The position numbers and the translations under genes are program-made. The notes beneath the pieces are model-generated. The model was not told the DNA's origin. It saw only the letters and a program-made list of their open reading frames with translations, and did not search any database. 64,000 nt of DNA from positions 267,603 to 331,602 of the forward strand of contig NZ_JAUNEJ010000003.1 in assembly GCF_030525615.1 (NCBI RefSeq), read 5' to 3'. Of the stretch, positions 24,181-33,949 are shown piece by piece. How positions within the stretch are numbered: position 1 is the first letter of the stretch; each line of letters opens with the position of its first letter. Source of the DNA: Cutibacterium sp. (lineage in GTDB: Bacteria > Actinomycetota > Actinomycetes > Propionibacteriales > Propionibacteriaceae).

Positions 24181-26940
24181 ATGTCACCGACCAAGAGCCT
24201 CGTCATCGTAGAGTCGCCGCACAAGGCCACGATGATCGCCGGGTACCTGGGGCCCAAATACACCGTGCGAGCCAGTCAGGGGCATGTGCGCGACCTGCCC
24301 ACCAGCGCCTCCGAGGTGCCTCCCAAGTACAAGGGCCAGCCTTGGGCGCGCACCGGCGTCAACGTCGACGACAACTTCACCCCGATCTACGTCGTCTCCC
24401 CGGAGAAGCGATCGACGATCCGCGAGCTGAAGAGCCTGCTCAGGGATACCGACGAACTGCTGCTGGCCACCGATGGCGACCGCGAGGGAGAGGCCATCGC
24501 CTGGCATTTGCTCGACGAACTCAAGCCCAAGGTTCCGGTGCGTCGAATGGTCTTCAACGAGATCACCGAGAAAGCCATCAACGAGGCGGTCGCCAACACC
24601 CGAGACCTCGACACCGACTTGGTGGATGCCCAGGAGACCCGCCGCATTCTGGACCGTCTCTACGGCTACGAGGTCTCCCCGGTGCTGTGGAAGAAAGTGC
24701 TGCCACGCCTGTCTGCTGGCCGGGTGCAGTCGGTGGCCACCCGTCTGGTCGTCGATCGGGAACGTGAACGTATCGCCTTCACCAGTGCCAACTACTGGGA
24801 CATGGAGGCCACCCTGGCCGCCAAATCCGAGCAGTTCCAGGCTCGTCTTGTTGCTCTGGACGGTACCAAGATCGCCGCTGGGCGAGACTTCGACTCCCAC
24901 GGCAACCTGACATCCAAGGCGCGTCGCCTCGACGAGGCCGCCGCAACGACCATCGCGAAAGCCCTTGAGAAGGCCCCCTTCTCCGTCACCAAGGTTGAGT
25001 CCAAGCCGTATACCCGCCGCCCGTACGCTCCGTTCCGCACCACGACCCTGCAGCAGGAGGCTGGCCGTAAGCTCGGGTTCACCTCTGAGCGCACCATGTC
25101 AGTGGCCCAAGACCTTTACGAGGGCGGCTACATCACCTATATGCGTACCGACTCGGTGGCCTTGTCCCAGGAAGCCATCCGTGCGGCTCGCCATCAGGCC
25201 GCCGAACTCTACGGTTCGGACTACGTTCCGGACAAGCCGCGCATTTACGCTTCTAAGGTCAAGAACGCCCAGGAGGCCCACGAGGCCATTCGCCCTGCCG
25301 GTGAGCGCTTTCGCACCCCGGCTGAGACTGGCCTGACGGGCGACAATTTCAAGCTTTACGAACTGGTCTGGATGCGCACGCTGGCTTCCCAGATGGCCGA
25401 CGCCAAAGGTGAGACCCTCTCGGTGACGATCGACGCGAGTCCGTCTTCCGCCATCAGCACTGCTGACGGCAGCGTCACGACCGCAACCTTTACCTCCTCC
25501 GGCCGCACCATCACTTTCCACGGTTTCCTGCGCGCTTACGTGGAGTCCGTCGACGAGGGAGCCTCGGACGACGCCCAAAAGCGGCTGCCCCAGCTGTCCA
25601 AGGGCCAGAGTCTCGACCCGCGCACGGTGACGGCCAATGGCCACGACACTCGCCCGCCGGCTCGGTACACCGAACCCAGCCTGGTGGCGAAGCTCGAAGA
25701 GCTGGAAATTGGTCGTCCTTCGACCTACGCCTCGATCATCCGCACTATCACCAGCCGTGATTACGTCTTCAAGAAAGGGTCTGCCCTCGTCCCAACCTGG
25801 CTGGCCTTCGCTGTCACCAGATTGCTAGAGCAGCACTTCTCCAACCTCGTTGACTACCAGTTCACCGCCGACATGGAAGAGACCCTCGACCAGATCGCTC
25901 GCGGCAACGCTGATCGGGTGGCGGTGCTGTCAGCCTTCTATTTTGGCCAGGCTGAACCCGGCGACGGTGACGTCCCGACGCCTGCCGAGGGTCGCAAGGG
26001 ACTCCACCAGCTCGTTAGCGGGCTTGGTGACATCGACGCCCGTTCCATCTGCACCTTTTCGATTGGTGACTCCGACGTCGTGGTGCGGGTGGGCCGCTAT
26101 GGCACCTACGTTGAGGATTCCGAGGGTCACCGGGCCAACGTCGATGATTCCCTGCCACCCGACGAACTCACCGTCGAAGCTGCCAAGGAGCTGCTGGCCA
26201 GTCCGCAGGATCGCGAACTCGGCTTGGACCCGCACAGTCACCGTCCGATCGTGGCTCGCAATGGCCGGTTCGGCCCCTACGTCACCGAGGTGCTCGATGA
26301 CGAGGCCACCGAGATCGTCGAGACGACCACCAAGGACGGCAAGAAGCGTCGCACCAAGCGCAAGGTCAAGCCGCGCACTGCCAGTCTGTTCAAGTCGATG
26401 AATCTGGAGACGGTCACCCTCGACGACGCTCTCAAGCTGCTGTCCCTGCCACGTGTGGTGGGCACAGCTGCCGACGGCACCCAGATCACCGCACAGAACG
26501 GACGTTACGGTCCGTACCTGAAGAAAGGAACGGACTCGCGCTCTTTGAGCAGTGAGGAAGAGATCTTCTCCATCACCTTGGAACAGGCCGAAGGTATTTA
26601 CGCCCAGCCCAAGCAGCGTGGGCGCGCCGCCGCCAAGCCGCCGCTGCGTGAACTCGGTGAGGACCCGAACTCTGGACGCCCGATCGTCGTCAAGGACGGT
26701 CGCTTCGGCCCCTATGTCACTGACGGCCAGACCAATGCGACGCTGCGCAAGGATGATTCGGTCGAGGACATCACCCCTGAGCGTGCTCAGCAGCTGCTGG
26801 CTGAGAAGAGGGCTAAGGGACCGATCAAGAAGCGGGCCACACGCAAAACACCTCGCAAGACCGCGAAGAAGGCGACGACCAAGACCGCTGCGAAGTCCAC
26901 AACGAAGAAGACCGCTGCGAAGTCCTCGTCAGGAAGCTGA
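24181..26940 (+). CDS. topA: DNA topoisomerase I
   Basis: 919 residues. The Toprim domain starts at SLVIVESPHKA and contains ATDGDREGEAIAWHL. The active-site Tyr lies in YEGGYITYMRTDSVALSQEAI at about residue 320. Several C-terminal TopoI repeats (RNGRFGPYV, QNGRYGPYL, KDGRFGPYV) replace zinc fingers, as in actinobacteria, and the protein ends in a Lys/Ala/Thr-rich tail. It relaxes negative supercoils. The ATG after GGCAGGA was chosen because the conserved N-terminus starts there. One base separates its stop from the next start. Confidence 0.97.
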   Translation: MSPTKSLVIVESPHKATMIAGYLGPKYTVRASQGHVRDLPTSASEVPPKYKGQPWARTGVNVDDNFTPIYVVSPEKRSTIRELKSLLRDTDELLLATDGDREGEAIAWHLLDELKPKVPVRRMVFNEITEKAINEAVANTRDLDTDLVDAQETRRILDRLYGYEVSPVLWKKVLPRLSAGRVQSVATRLVVDRERERIAFTSANYWDMEATLAAKSEQFQARLVALDGTKIAAGRDFDSHGNLTSKARRLDEAAATTIAKALEKAPFSVTKVESKPYTRRPYAPFRTTTLQQEAGRKLGFTSERTMSVAQDLYEGGYITYMRTDSVALSQEAIRAARHQAAELYGSDYVPDKPRIYASKVKNAQEAHEAIRPAGERFRTPAETGLTGDNFKLYELVWMRTLASQMADAKGETLSVTIDASPSSAISTADGSVTTATFTSSGRTITFHGFLRAYVESVDEGASDDAQKRLPQLSKGQSLDPRTVTANGHDTRPPARYTEPSLVAKLEELEIGRPSTYASIIRTITSRDYVFKKGSALVPTWLAFAVTRLLEQHFSNLVDYQFTADMEETLDQIARGNADRVAVLSAFYFGQAEPGDGDVPTPAEGRKGLHQLVSGLGDIDARSICTFSIGDSDVVVRVGRYGTYVEDSEGHRANVDDSLPPDELTVEAAKELLASPQDRELGLDPHSHRPIVARNGRFGPYVTEVLDDEATEIVETTTKDGKKRRTKRKVKPRTASLFKSMNLETVTLDDALKLLSLPRVVGTAADGTQITAQNGRYGPYLKKGTDSRSLSSEEEIFSITLEQAEGIYAQPKQRGRAAAKPPLRELGEDPNSGRPIVVKDGRFGPYVTDGQTNATLRKDDSVEDITPERAQQLLAEKRAKGPIKKRATRKTPRKTAKKATTKTAAKSTTKKTAAKSSSGS

Positions 26941-26941
26941 G

Positions 26942-28429
26942 ATGACCACGGCGTGGTGTTCGGGAAGTACCGAACCGTTGTATTTCGAGTTGGCGTGGAC
27001 GGCTGCTCGACCGGTTCCGGTCGACCTGCGCACCACGGTGGTCTCCGTCGGGGCCCGTCGCACCATCGAGTGCGAGATTACCCTGCTCGACTCCCCGGAT
27101 CATCGACTGTTGAGGTCGGGAATCGTCATCGCCCATCGCGTCGTTGACGGGTTGGGAGAGTGGTACATGGACGCGCCCGAGTGGTCCCCATGGCTGCCAG
27201 TGGATCGGTCAGTGGCTCTCGACGCCGCTGGTGAACTGCCTGAAGACTTCGCCTGTTTGGCTCGTCCTTTCCTGCGTGGAGTGCCCTTGTGTCCGGTTGC
27301 AGCTCTGTCGTGGGAGCGTCACGAGACGATACTGAAGGCACCCGACTCGACCACGTTGGCCCTGATTCGCGATGACCGGATCGCCGTCGTCCAGTCCGGG
27401 GTGACCACATCGAGGGTTCGCGAGTTGACCATCAATCCGCGCCGGGGACTCACTGAGGGCCAGCGAGAGTGGCTCACCAACCGCATACTGGCTTTGGGTG
27501 GAGTGCCCGTCACACGTCATCCTTCGGTGCTGCGACGATTGGGCCCGGGGGCGGGAGCTTTGAGCGACTACCCGCGTCCGCATCTGCACGACGGTGCCCA
27601 GGTGCAAACCTGGGTGTCAGCACAGTTGGCCGGAGGATTGCGAGACGTCGTCGAGGCGGATTTGGCCGCACGGTCTCAGGGGATGGATCTCGGATCGGGT
27701 GAGACGAACCGCACCGAACCGCGCGTCCTTCCCGAGTCCCCGGACCGCACTGAGCTGGTCGGCATGGGCTATGATCCGGTGACGGCGGCAGCTCCCAGTA
27801 TCCATGACGGATTCCACGGGTCGATTCGGCGTCTTCAGAAGGCCATTCATGCCCTGTCCGAGACTCTTGACGCGATGTCCGGCCTGCTCGATTCAGTATG
27901 GGTTGACCGTGCCCAGAAGCTGTGTTCGCGGATGATGGAGCTGGACCCCAGCCACACCAGCGTTCACAGCCTCCCGCGCGATTACTATCAGTTACTTGAG
28001 GAAATGACGGTGGCGGCCCGGTCGCCGCGTGTCACTGTTGATCCCGACTTGCCAGCCCGCGCGACGATGAAGAAGGCACTCAAGGACTCGGTCGCTCAGG
28101 CGGTGGCAGCCTGTGACGCCGTCGAGAGTTCTCAGGAATGGGCGGGGGTCGAGGCTTCCGCTCGTCATGCGGCAGCCGTCGCCGACATTCTCGGCACCGG
28201 TCGAGCCAAGAAGGTGGCCAAGCGGCTGCGTCCGGTCGTCAAAGGGTTGGCCCGGACCACGGGCAGTGTGAACGAAGACGTCGACGTCTCTGAGATGTCT
28301 TGCGAAGAGGCCTTTGAGGCTGGACGCCGAGTAGAGCGGGCTTGGGCGGCCCTGACCGTAGCACGGCAGTTGTTCGTGGACGACTGGCCGCATCATCGCC
28401 GCAAGATTGTGAAGGCTCTCCATGACTGA
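26942..28429 (+). CDS. Divergent CYTH/CHAD-domain-like protein
   Basis: 495 residues, starting 1 nt after topA with AGGAAG as SD. The N-terminal part (about 1-210) resembles a CYTH triphosphate-tunnel barrel: LLDSPDHRLLRSGIVIAHRV matches the typical DTPDxxLxxxGxxLRxR strand. The ExExK signature is reduced to FELAW, so catalysis is doubtful. The C-terminal part (about 290-495) is all helical with HAAAVADILGTGRAKKVAKRLRPVVKGLARTTGSVNEDVD, reminiscent of CHAD, a polyphosphate-binding helical domain. Assignment is tentative. It overlaps tmk by 8 bp and so is translated with topA and tmk. Confidence 0.5.
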   Translation: MTTAWCSGSTEPLYFELAWTAARPVPVDLRTTVVSVGARRTIECEITLLDSPDHRLLRSGIVIAHRVVDGLGEWYMDAPEWSPWLPVDRSVALDAAGELPEDFACLARPFLRGVPLCPVAALSWERHETILKAPDSTTLALIRDDRIAVVQSGVTTSRVRELTINPRRGLTEGQREWLTNRILALGGVPVTRHPSVLRRLGPGAGALSDYPRPHLHDGAQVQTWVSAQLAGGLRDVVEADLAARSQGMDLGSGETNRTEPRVLPESPDRTELVGMGYDPVTAAAPSIHDGFHGSIRRLQKAIHALSETLDAMSGLLDSVWVDRAQKLCSRMMELDPSHTSVHSLPRDYYQLLEEMTVAARSPRVTVDPDLPARATMKKALKDSVAQAVAACDAVESSQEWAGVEASARHAAAVADILGTGRAKKVAKRLRPVVKGLARTTGSVNEDVDVSEMSCEEAFEAGRRVERAWAALTVARQLFVDDWPHHRRKIVKALHD

Positions 28430-29078
28430 CCAGCAGACCCGTACCGGACGTGACCTCGGAGGCCTCTTTGTCGTCCTTGAGGGCGGGGATGGGGCTGGCA
28501 AGACGACCCAGTCCCGGCTCCTCGACCAGTGGTTGACGCACCAAGGTATCTCCCACCTCATGACTCGTGAACCCGGCGCTTCCTGGCTAGGGCAGAAGAT
28601 TCGTGAACTGGTGCTGTTCCCAGACGCGGGGCAGATCTGCCCCCGGGCCGAGGCCCTGCTCTATAACGCTGACAAGGCCCAACATGTCGATGAGGTGGTT
28701 ATACCAGCACTGCGTCAAGGGAAAGTCGTCGTCTGTGACCGCTACATCGACTCGACGATCGCCTACCAAGGTGCTGGGCGTGTCCTTGACCCTGACGAGG
28801 TGGCCCGACTCGCGGGATGGGCAACGACTGGCCTCGTCCCCGATCTGACGGTGTTGCTTGACGTCGACCCGTGCGAGGGTGCTGGAAAGATCGCCGCAAA
28901 AGACCGTTTGGAGGCTGCCGGGCAGGAATTCCATCAGCGGGTGCGTCAACACTTCATCGACCTGGCGCAGGCCCATCCGCAGCGCTATCTCGTTCTCAAC
29001 GCCCGGGACAGCCGCGAGGATATCCGCGACGCCATCGTCACGCAGGTGAGCGCGCTCCTTGCCGTTGGCAGCGAGTAA
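28422..29078 (+). CDS. tmk: Thymidylate kinase
   Basis: 218 residues. P-loop EGGDGAGKTTQSRLL at about 22-36, TREPGASWLGQKIRELVL (dTMP-binding region with the catalytic Arg), and VVCDRYIDSTIAYQGAGR (DRY motif) define the family. It phosphorylates dTMP to dTDP. ATG 28422 overlaps the upstream gene by 8 bp. The tmk-holB order is widely conserved. Confidence 0.95.
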   Translation: MTDQQTRTGRDLGGLFVVLEGGDGAGKTTQSRLLDQWLTHQGISHLMTREPGASWLGQKIRELVLFPDAGQICPRAEALLYNADKAQHVDEVVIPALRQGKVVVCDRYIDSTIAYQGAGRVLDPDEVARLAGWATTGLVPDLTVLLDVDPCEGAGKIAAKDRLEAAGQEFHQRVRQHFIDLAQAHPQRYLVLNARDSREDIRDAIVTQVSALLAVGSE

Positions 29079-29142
29079 GACAATGTCAGTCACGAGAACG
29101 CCGGGGCGCTGATATGTCGGCACGATCTGCAACGATGATTTC

Positions 29143-30348
29143 GTGAGTGATGTGTTGACCGGCGTGTGGGCCGACCTCGTGGGCCAGGAAAAGGCTGTCG
29201 AGGTGTTGCGCCGGGCAGCAGAGTCGCAGCCAGGTCACTCCCATGCCATGAGTCACGCTTGGCTCATCACTGGGCCGCCGGGATCTGGCCGGTCCAATGC
29301 GGCCAAGGCTTTTGCGGCTGCGCTGCAGTGCGACGATCATGGCTGTGGACAGTGCAACTCCTGCCGAACCACCTTGTCAGGTGCTCATCCAGACGTGACG
29401 TTGGTACGGACCGAGGCACTGTCGATCGGCGTTGACGAAGTGCGTGAATTGGTGCGTCGAGCGGCGATGAATCCGGTCCATGGCCGTCATCAAGTTGTCG
29501 TCGTCGAGGATGCTGACCGCATCACTGAACGCGGAGCCGACGCGTTGTTGAAGGCCATCGAGGAGCCGGCCCCCAAGACTGTGTGGCTGCTGTGTGCGCC
29601 GACTCCCGACGATGTCATTGTCACGATCAGATCTCGGTGCCGACGGCTCCATCTGGCTACCCCACGCGACGAGGCGGTGGCAGAGTTGCTCATCCGACGC
29701 GACGGGATTTCTCCCGAGATGGCCGCCGAGGCTGCTAGAGCTGGTCAGGGTCACATCGGTCGGGCGCGTCATCTTGCTCGCGATGGCGAGGCCCGAGCCC
29801 GACGCGACGCGATCGGTGAACTCCCTACTCGGTTGCGGAGTCTGGGAGATTGCCTGCAGGCGGCCGAGGATTTGGTCAATCAGGCCAGCGAGGAGGCAGC
29901 AGCCGCTACCGCAGAAGTCGATGCGGCAGAGCGGGCTGAGTTGGAGAAGGCCCTGGGGTTTGGGTCCTCGGGTGCTCGTCCGCGCAATGCCCAGGCCGCT
30001 CTTCGGGATCTGGAGAAACAGCAGGCTGCCCGCGCTAAGCGTCTCCAGCGTGACGCCTTGGACCGGGTGTTGACGGAGCTGACGGCTTACCACCGCGATG
30101 TGTTGGCTATCCAAACGGGGGCAGTGCGTCCGGATGAGGAGAACGCGCTGCGAGGTGCTCGCCTGGTCAATACCGGATGGTCATCGTCTCTGCACCAGGT
30201 GGCGCAGTCCCAGAGTCCCGAACGCACCATTTCTGTCATCGACGCCATCCTTGACGCGAGAAACTCTCTGGAGCGCGGCGTCACCCCGTTACTGGTGATG
30301 GAGACTCTCCTGATCGCCATGACCGGGGTAGACCGGGCTCCCTGGTGA
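29143..30348 (+). CDS. holB: DNA polymerase III delta-prime subunit
   Basis: 401 residues from GTG 29143. GPPGSGRSNAAKAFAAALQC is the P-loop region (with Ser-Asn after the Arg instead of KT/S, as expected for a clamp-loader subunit that does not need hydrolysis). CDDHGCGQCNSC is the zinc-binding Cys set and VVVEDADRITERGADALLKAIEEP the SRC-neighbouring region. Stator of the clamp-loader complex for the replicase. Follows tmk by 64 bp. Confidence 0.93.
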   Translation: MSDVLTGVWADLVGQEKAVEVLRRAAESQPGHSHAMSHAWLITGPPGSGRSNAAKAFAAALQCDDHGCGQCNSCRTTLSGAHPDVTLVRTEALSIGVDEVRELVRRAAMNPVHGRHQVVVVEDADRITERGADALLKAIEEPAPKTVWLLCAPTPDDVIVTIRSRCRRLHLATPRDEAVAELLIRRDGISPEMAAEAARAGQGHIGRARHLARDGEARARRDAIGELPTRLRSLGDCLQAAEDLVNQASEEAAAATAEVDAAERAELEKALGFGSSGARPRNAQAALRDLEKQQAARAKRLQRDALDRVLTELTAYHRDVLAIQTGAVRPDEENALRGARLVNTGWSSSLHQVAQSQSPERTISVIDAILDARNSLERGVTPLLVMETLLIAMTGVDRAPW

Positions 30349-30480
30349 ATCCCACCTGGCAAGTGATGATGAAGTGAATCACAACGGTGTGTTGCGCAGC
30401 TGTTGAAGCCGTTTTCGTGGCAGAGTGTGAATGTGCCGTGCCGTATCCTCGGTGCGGTCCCCAAGTTGTGAGGATTGAGC

Positions 30481-31287
30481 GTGAGCAAGGCGATCAAGAG
30501 GACTGCAGCGGACTCCACCGACGCCGAGACCACCCGGGTCATCCAGACGGGGGCCTTCCGCGTGGATGACGATGCCAACCGCACTGAGGTCATTGTGCCC
30601 AGTCGTTCGGCGGACTCAGAACGCACCAACGCCATCGACGACGACGTCTTCCGTCCCGATACTGAGAAGACCCAGGTTGTTGATGACCGCGAGTTTGAGG
30701 AGGAGCGTCGCCGCCGTGAGTTGGCTGAGCAGCGTGCCCGTGAGCGCGCTGACCGTCAGGCGATCGAGGCTGAGCGTCAACGTCGCGCAGCCTATGTCGA
30801 ACCCGAGCCGCAGCCCGTTGTCGCGCCGGCTCCCAAGCGCACCACTGACAAGGCCATGGCTTCTCTGGGTATGTTCTTGTTCCGGATCGTCGTCGGCGGC
30901 ATCCTCGGAGTCCATGGGTTTCAGCACCTAATTCAGCGCGATCTGACCTTGGGTGCAGTGCAAGCTTTGCCGCTACCCAGCGGATACGACCAGGTCGGCG
31001 TGTGGGTGCTTGGTATCTGCGAGTGCGTTGCCGCTGTCTGTATCATCCTTGGACTGCTCACCCGTATCGCGGGAGCCGGTCTCACCGTCATCATGGTGTT
31101 GGCGTTGGTCTTCATCTTCTGGGGCAATTTCGCCATCTTCAAGACTATGGGCTTCAAGGGAGAATTGGAGCTTGTGCTGGCCGGTTGTGGAGTCCTGCTG
31201 CTCTTCCTGGGTGCTGGTGGCTGGTCCATTGACGCCGCATACCGACGCAGCCGTGCTGCACGGAAGGCTGAGGAGGCTGGCTACTGA
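30481..31287 (+). CDS. DoxX-like membrane protein with charged N-terminal extension
   Basis: 268 residues. About 125 hydrophilic residues come first; an Arg/Glu-rich coiled-coil stretch with the motif RRRELAEQRARERADRQAIE precedes the membrane domain. Four membrane helices follow (about 126-250): GMFLFRIVVGGILGVHGFQHL is a DoxX-type first helix and GICECVAAVCIILGLLTRIAG the second. DoxX proteins are poorly understood and linked to redox or sulfur metabolism. GTG 30481 follows GAGGA at good spacing; an in-frame TTG at 30475 is possible. The stop TGA overlaps the putative CTG start of the next gene. Confidence 0.82.
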   Translation: MSKAIKRTAADSTDAETTRVIQTGAFRVDDDANRTEVIVPSRSADSERTNAIDDDVFRPDTEKTQVVDDREFEEERRRRELAEQRARERADRQAIEAERQRRAAYVEPEPQPVVAPAPKRTTDKAMASLGMFLFRIVVGGILGVHGFQHLIQRDLTLGAVQALPLPSGYDQVGVWVLGICECVAAVCIILGLLTRIAGAGLTVIMVLALVFIFWGNFAIFKTMGFKGELELVLAGCGVLLLFLGAGGWSIDAAYRRSRAARKAEEAGY

Positions 31288-32030
31288 CCCGAGTAGCAGC
31301 GGTCGCCTTCCGCGAATACGGGCAGCTTTATCACCTCGACGTCGGAACCCTCGACGTCGAGGTGGGTTCATGGTTGCTGTATCCCACCCCTGACGGTCCG
31401 CTGGTGTGTCGGTGCGTTTGGGGTCCAGAAGAGGTCGTCCTCGACGGAACGTTGCCGGTGTGCGCCGGGATTGCTGACGACGAGGCAGTCGCTGCCGCAG
31501 CCCAGGACCGACATCGCCGCGCGGAGATCTTGGACACTGCTCGTCGCACCGTCGAGGAACTCGGCGTCGACATGGAGATCTTGGCGATCGACCTCGTGGA
31601 GTCCGACGAGAATCGCTTCATCGCGGTGTACTTCCGTGCTCGCCATCGAGTCGAGTTCGCGACTATCGTCGGGCCGCTGGCACGTCGTTTGCACGCACGC
31701 ATCGATTTACGCCAACTGCGTGGTCGCGACACTGCTAGAGCCGTCGGCGGGGTAGGAGTGTGTGGCCGTTCGCTGTGTTGCGCAACCTTCCTGCCTGAGC
31801 CTTTCTCGATTGCGAGTCGTCTCGTTTCGGAGCAGGGGATGGCGTCTAATCCCTTGGCAGTGACCGGAGTATGCGGCAAACTCATGTGCTGTCTGCGCTA
31901 TGAATCTCCCTACTACGCTGATTTCGACGCTGCTGTGGGAGAAGCCAGCGGCCCGGAGGGGCCAGGTTGTCCACTGGTGTCGGTCTGCTCTGGGCGACGC
32001 CAGCTCTACCAGGAGCACAAGAACGCCTGA
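31284..32030 (+). CDS. PSP1-domain protein (RicT-like), apparent CTG start
   Basis: 248 residues. The PSP1 core contains the family's Cys-rich signature GRSLCCATFLPEPFSI...GVCGKLMCCLRYE; in Bacillus RicT such cysteines bind Fe-S clusters and the protein affects RNA processing. The conserved PSP1 N-terminus VAAVAFREYGQLYHLDVG is encoded before the first ordinary start (GTG 31362). After an in-frame stop at 31269-31271 there is no ATG, GTG or TTG in that stretch. CTG 31284 lies 7 nt after a perfect AGGAGG (31271-31276) and overlaps the DoxX stop as CTGA, so a CTG start is the best explanation. Confidence 0.78.
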   Translation: MTRVAAVAFREYGQLYHLDVGTLDVEVGSWLLYPTPDGPLVCRCVWGPEEVVLDGTLPVCAGIADDEAVAAAAQDRHRRAEILDTARRTVEELGVDMEILAIDLVESDENRFIAVYFRARHRVEFATIVGPLARRLHARIDLRQLRGRDTARAVGGVGVCGRSLCCATFLPEPFSIASRLVSEQGMASNPLAVTGVCGKLMCCLRYESPYYADFDAAVGEASGPEGPGCPLVSVCSGRRQLYQEHKNA

Positions 32031-32043
32031 CCCAGGAGGACCC

Positions 32044-33732
32044 ATGACTCAACGCACTTTGCGACGGCGCATGATTGCAGTGGCCTTGGCCGCCTGCTCA
32101 TTGGTCCCAGTGACGGCCTGTACAGCCAAGGAACCCACTTCTGAGCCGACTCAATCCGCCTCGGCGCAACAGCCGTCCAGCTCGAACCCGATGACGTCGC
32201 CGTCGGTGACAGCCTCCGTCAAGCCGGCTGAGAAAAAGGCTGACCCCAATCCTGCGGTCGCCTCGTTCGACCCGAAGGCCCATGCCCTCATGGAAGGTCC
32301 GGACAGCCCAGACCGTCAGATCGGGCCTCCGGCATCGCAGGGCAACAAACAGTTCAGCAAGGCCCCCGCCGGTAAGGGGATGGAGCGATACCTCTCGCGC
32401 AAGATTTCCTGGCACGGGTGCGGAGATTTCCAATGTGCCAAGGTCCTGGTGCCGTTGGACTGGGACGACCCGGACGGCCCGGCTATCACCTTGGCTCTGA
32501 AGCGTAAACCAGCCGAGTCGTCGTCGAAGGCGACCCTTTTCATCAACCCCGGTGGCCCGGGCGGCTCTGGTCAAGAGATGGTGGACGGCTTCACATCTGC
32601 GGCCTTTCCGAACCATGACATCATCGGGTGGGACCCGCGCGGTACCGGTCAGTCGACCCACGTCGAGTGTGGGCCTGCCAAGACTATGGACGCCTTGTTC
32701 AACCTCGATGCGTCTCCCGACGATGAGGGCGAGTGGAAGTCACTTGTGGAAGGAACGAGGGATTTCGCACGCAGCTGCCGTGCCCATTCCGGTCAGCTGC
32801 TGGACCATATCTCGACGATCGACACCGCCCGTGACCTGGACTATCTGCGGTACCTCGTGGGGGACAACAAACTCGATTACCTCGGCATTTCCTACGGCAC
32901 CTTCCTCGGTGCCACCTACGCCGAGCTGTACCCCGGGAGGGTCGGACGGATGGTGCTGGACTCGACGGTCAACATCACCAACCACGACACCGTAAACCAA
33001 ATCGTGGGATTCGACCGGGCCTTCGGTGACTTCGCCACCTGGTGTGCCACACAGAAGGACCGTTGCACGCTGGGGAACAGCGAGGCCGAGATTCGCAAAG
33101 CCACCTTGGATTTCCTCAACAATCTCGACTCTCACCCGTTGACCGTCGATAAGCGAGTTCTGACTCAAAGCCTGGCCGCGACTGGCATTGCTTTGTTCCT
33201 GTATTCGGGCAAGGATTCCTACCCCTACCTGGGAGCGTCGTTACACAGCGCCATGGAGGACGGTAATGGCAGTTACTTGCTGACGGCTGCCGATCTGTTG
33301 AACGGTCGTAGCCAGAACGGTCAGTGGGAGACGATCGCCTCCGCGTTCCCTGCGATCTCCTGCCTGGACGAGGTTGATTTTGGCCTGGCCTACGTTCGGA
33401 AGGAATGGCCGAAAGAGGCGGCCAAAGCGCCAACTCTCGGCAAGGCTCTGGGAATGATGCCGACCTGCGAGGTGTGGACGGCCCATCCGACCGACCAGCC
33501 GTATTTGACGGCTCCCGGGGCTGCGCCAATCTTGGTTTTGGGTGCGACCGGCGATCCAGCCACACCCTATGAGCAGGCCGAATGGATGGCTGACCAGCTG
33601 AAATCTGGTGTGCTGCTGACATGGCGGGGAGCTGGGCATTCTGCCTGGGAGCTGGGTAACCAGTGTGTCAAGAAGGCCGTCGAGGGATACGTCAACAACG
33701 GAAAGGTTCCTAAGGACAAGACGGTGTGCTGA
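32044..33732 (+). CDS. Secreted lipoprotein alpha/beta-hydrolase, tripeptidyl-aminopeptidase type
   Basis: 562 residues. The signal peptide ends in a lipobox (VTAC, Cys about 21) followed by a Ser/Thr/Pro-rich linker. The alpha/beta-hydrolase core has NPGGPGGSG (oxyanion loop), DPRGTGQS and the nucleophile elbow LGISYGTFLG; the C-terminal TAP-like domain has ILVLGATGDPATPYEQA (Asp) and WRGAGHSAW (His). Such enzymes release peptides from protein N-termini outside the cell. AGGAGGA is the SD. It lies 13 bp after the PSP1 gene and is likely cotranscribed. Confidence 0.9.
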   Translation: MTQRTLRRRMIAVALAACSLVPVTACTAKEPTSEPTQSASAQQPSSSNPMTSPSVTASVKPAEKKADPNPAVASFDPKAHALMEGPDSPDRQIGPPASQGNKQFSKAPAGKGMERYLSRKISWHGCGDFQCAKVLVPLDWDDPDGPAITLALKRKPAESSSKATLFINPGGPGGSGQEMVDGFTSAAFPNHDIIGWDPRGTGQSTHVECGPAKTMDALFNLDASPDDEGEWKSLVEGTRDFARSCRAHSGQLLDHISTIDTARDLDYLRYLVGDNKLDYLGISYGTFLGATYAELYPGRVGRMVLDSTVNITNHDTVNQIVGFDRAFGDFATWCATQKDRCTLGNSEAEIRKATLDFLNNLDSHPLTVDKRVLTQSLAATGIALFLYSGKDSYPYLGASLHSAMEDGNGSYLLTAADLLNGRSQNGQWETIASAFPAISCLDEVDFGLAYVRKEWPKEAAKAPTLGKALGMMPTCEVWTAHPTDQPYLTAPGAAPILVLGATGDPATPYEQAEWMADQLKSGVLLTWRGAGHSAWELGNQCVKKAVEGYVNNGKVPKDKTVC

Positions 33733-33949
33733 TGGTCGGTGGGTGCTGGTAGGCGCTTTGCTGGTAGACACTTTGGGGTCGTGGGTGGTGTGCGCGTGTT
33801 GGCTCTGATCGCCTTCAGCCCGTCATCGACAGGGTGCTGTGCATGCGAGATCGGCTCGTGTGCAGCTCCACCCTGGCGCATGCGCTTGCGGGTCCGACTG
33901 GCCGTTTGGCAGCGGCGGTTAGCCTTGTCGTCGTGAGGAGGGGTAGCTC
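33733..33949. other. Short spacer
   Basis: No gene seen. GCATGCG (33841-33847) and CGCATGC (33877-33883) form an inverted repeat that could be a hairpin after the peptidase gene. Confidence 0.3.
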
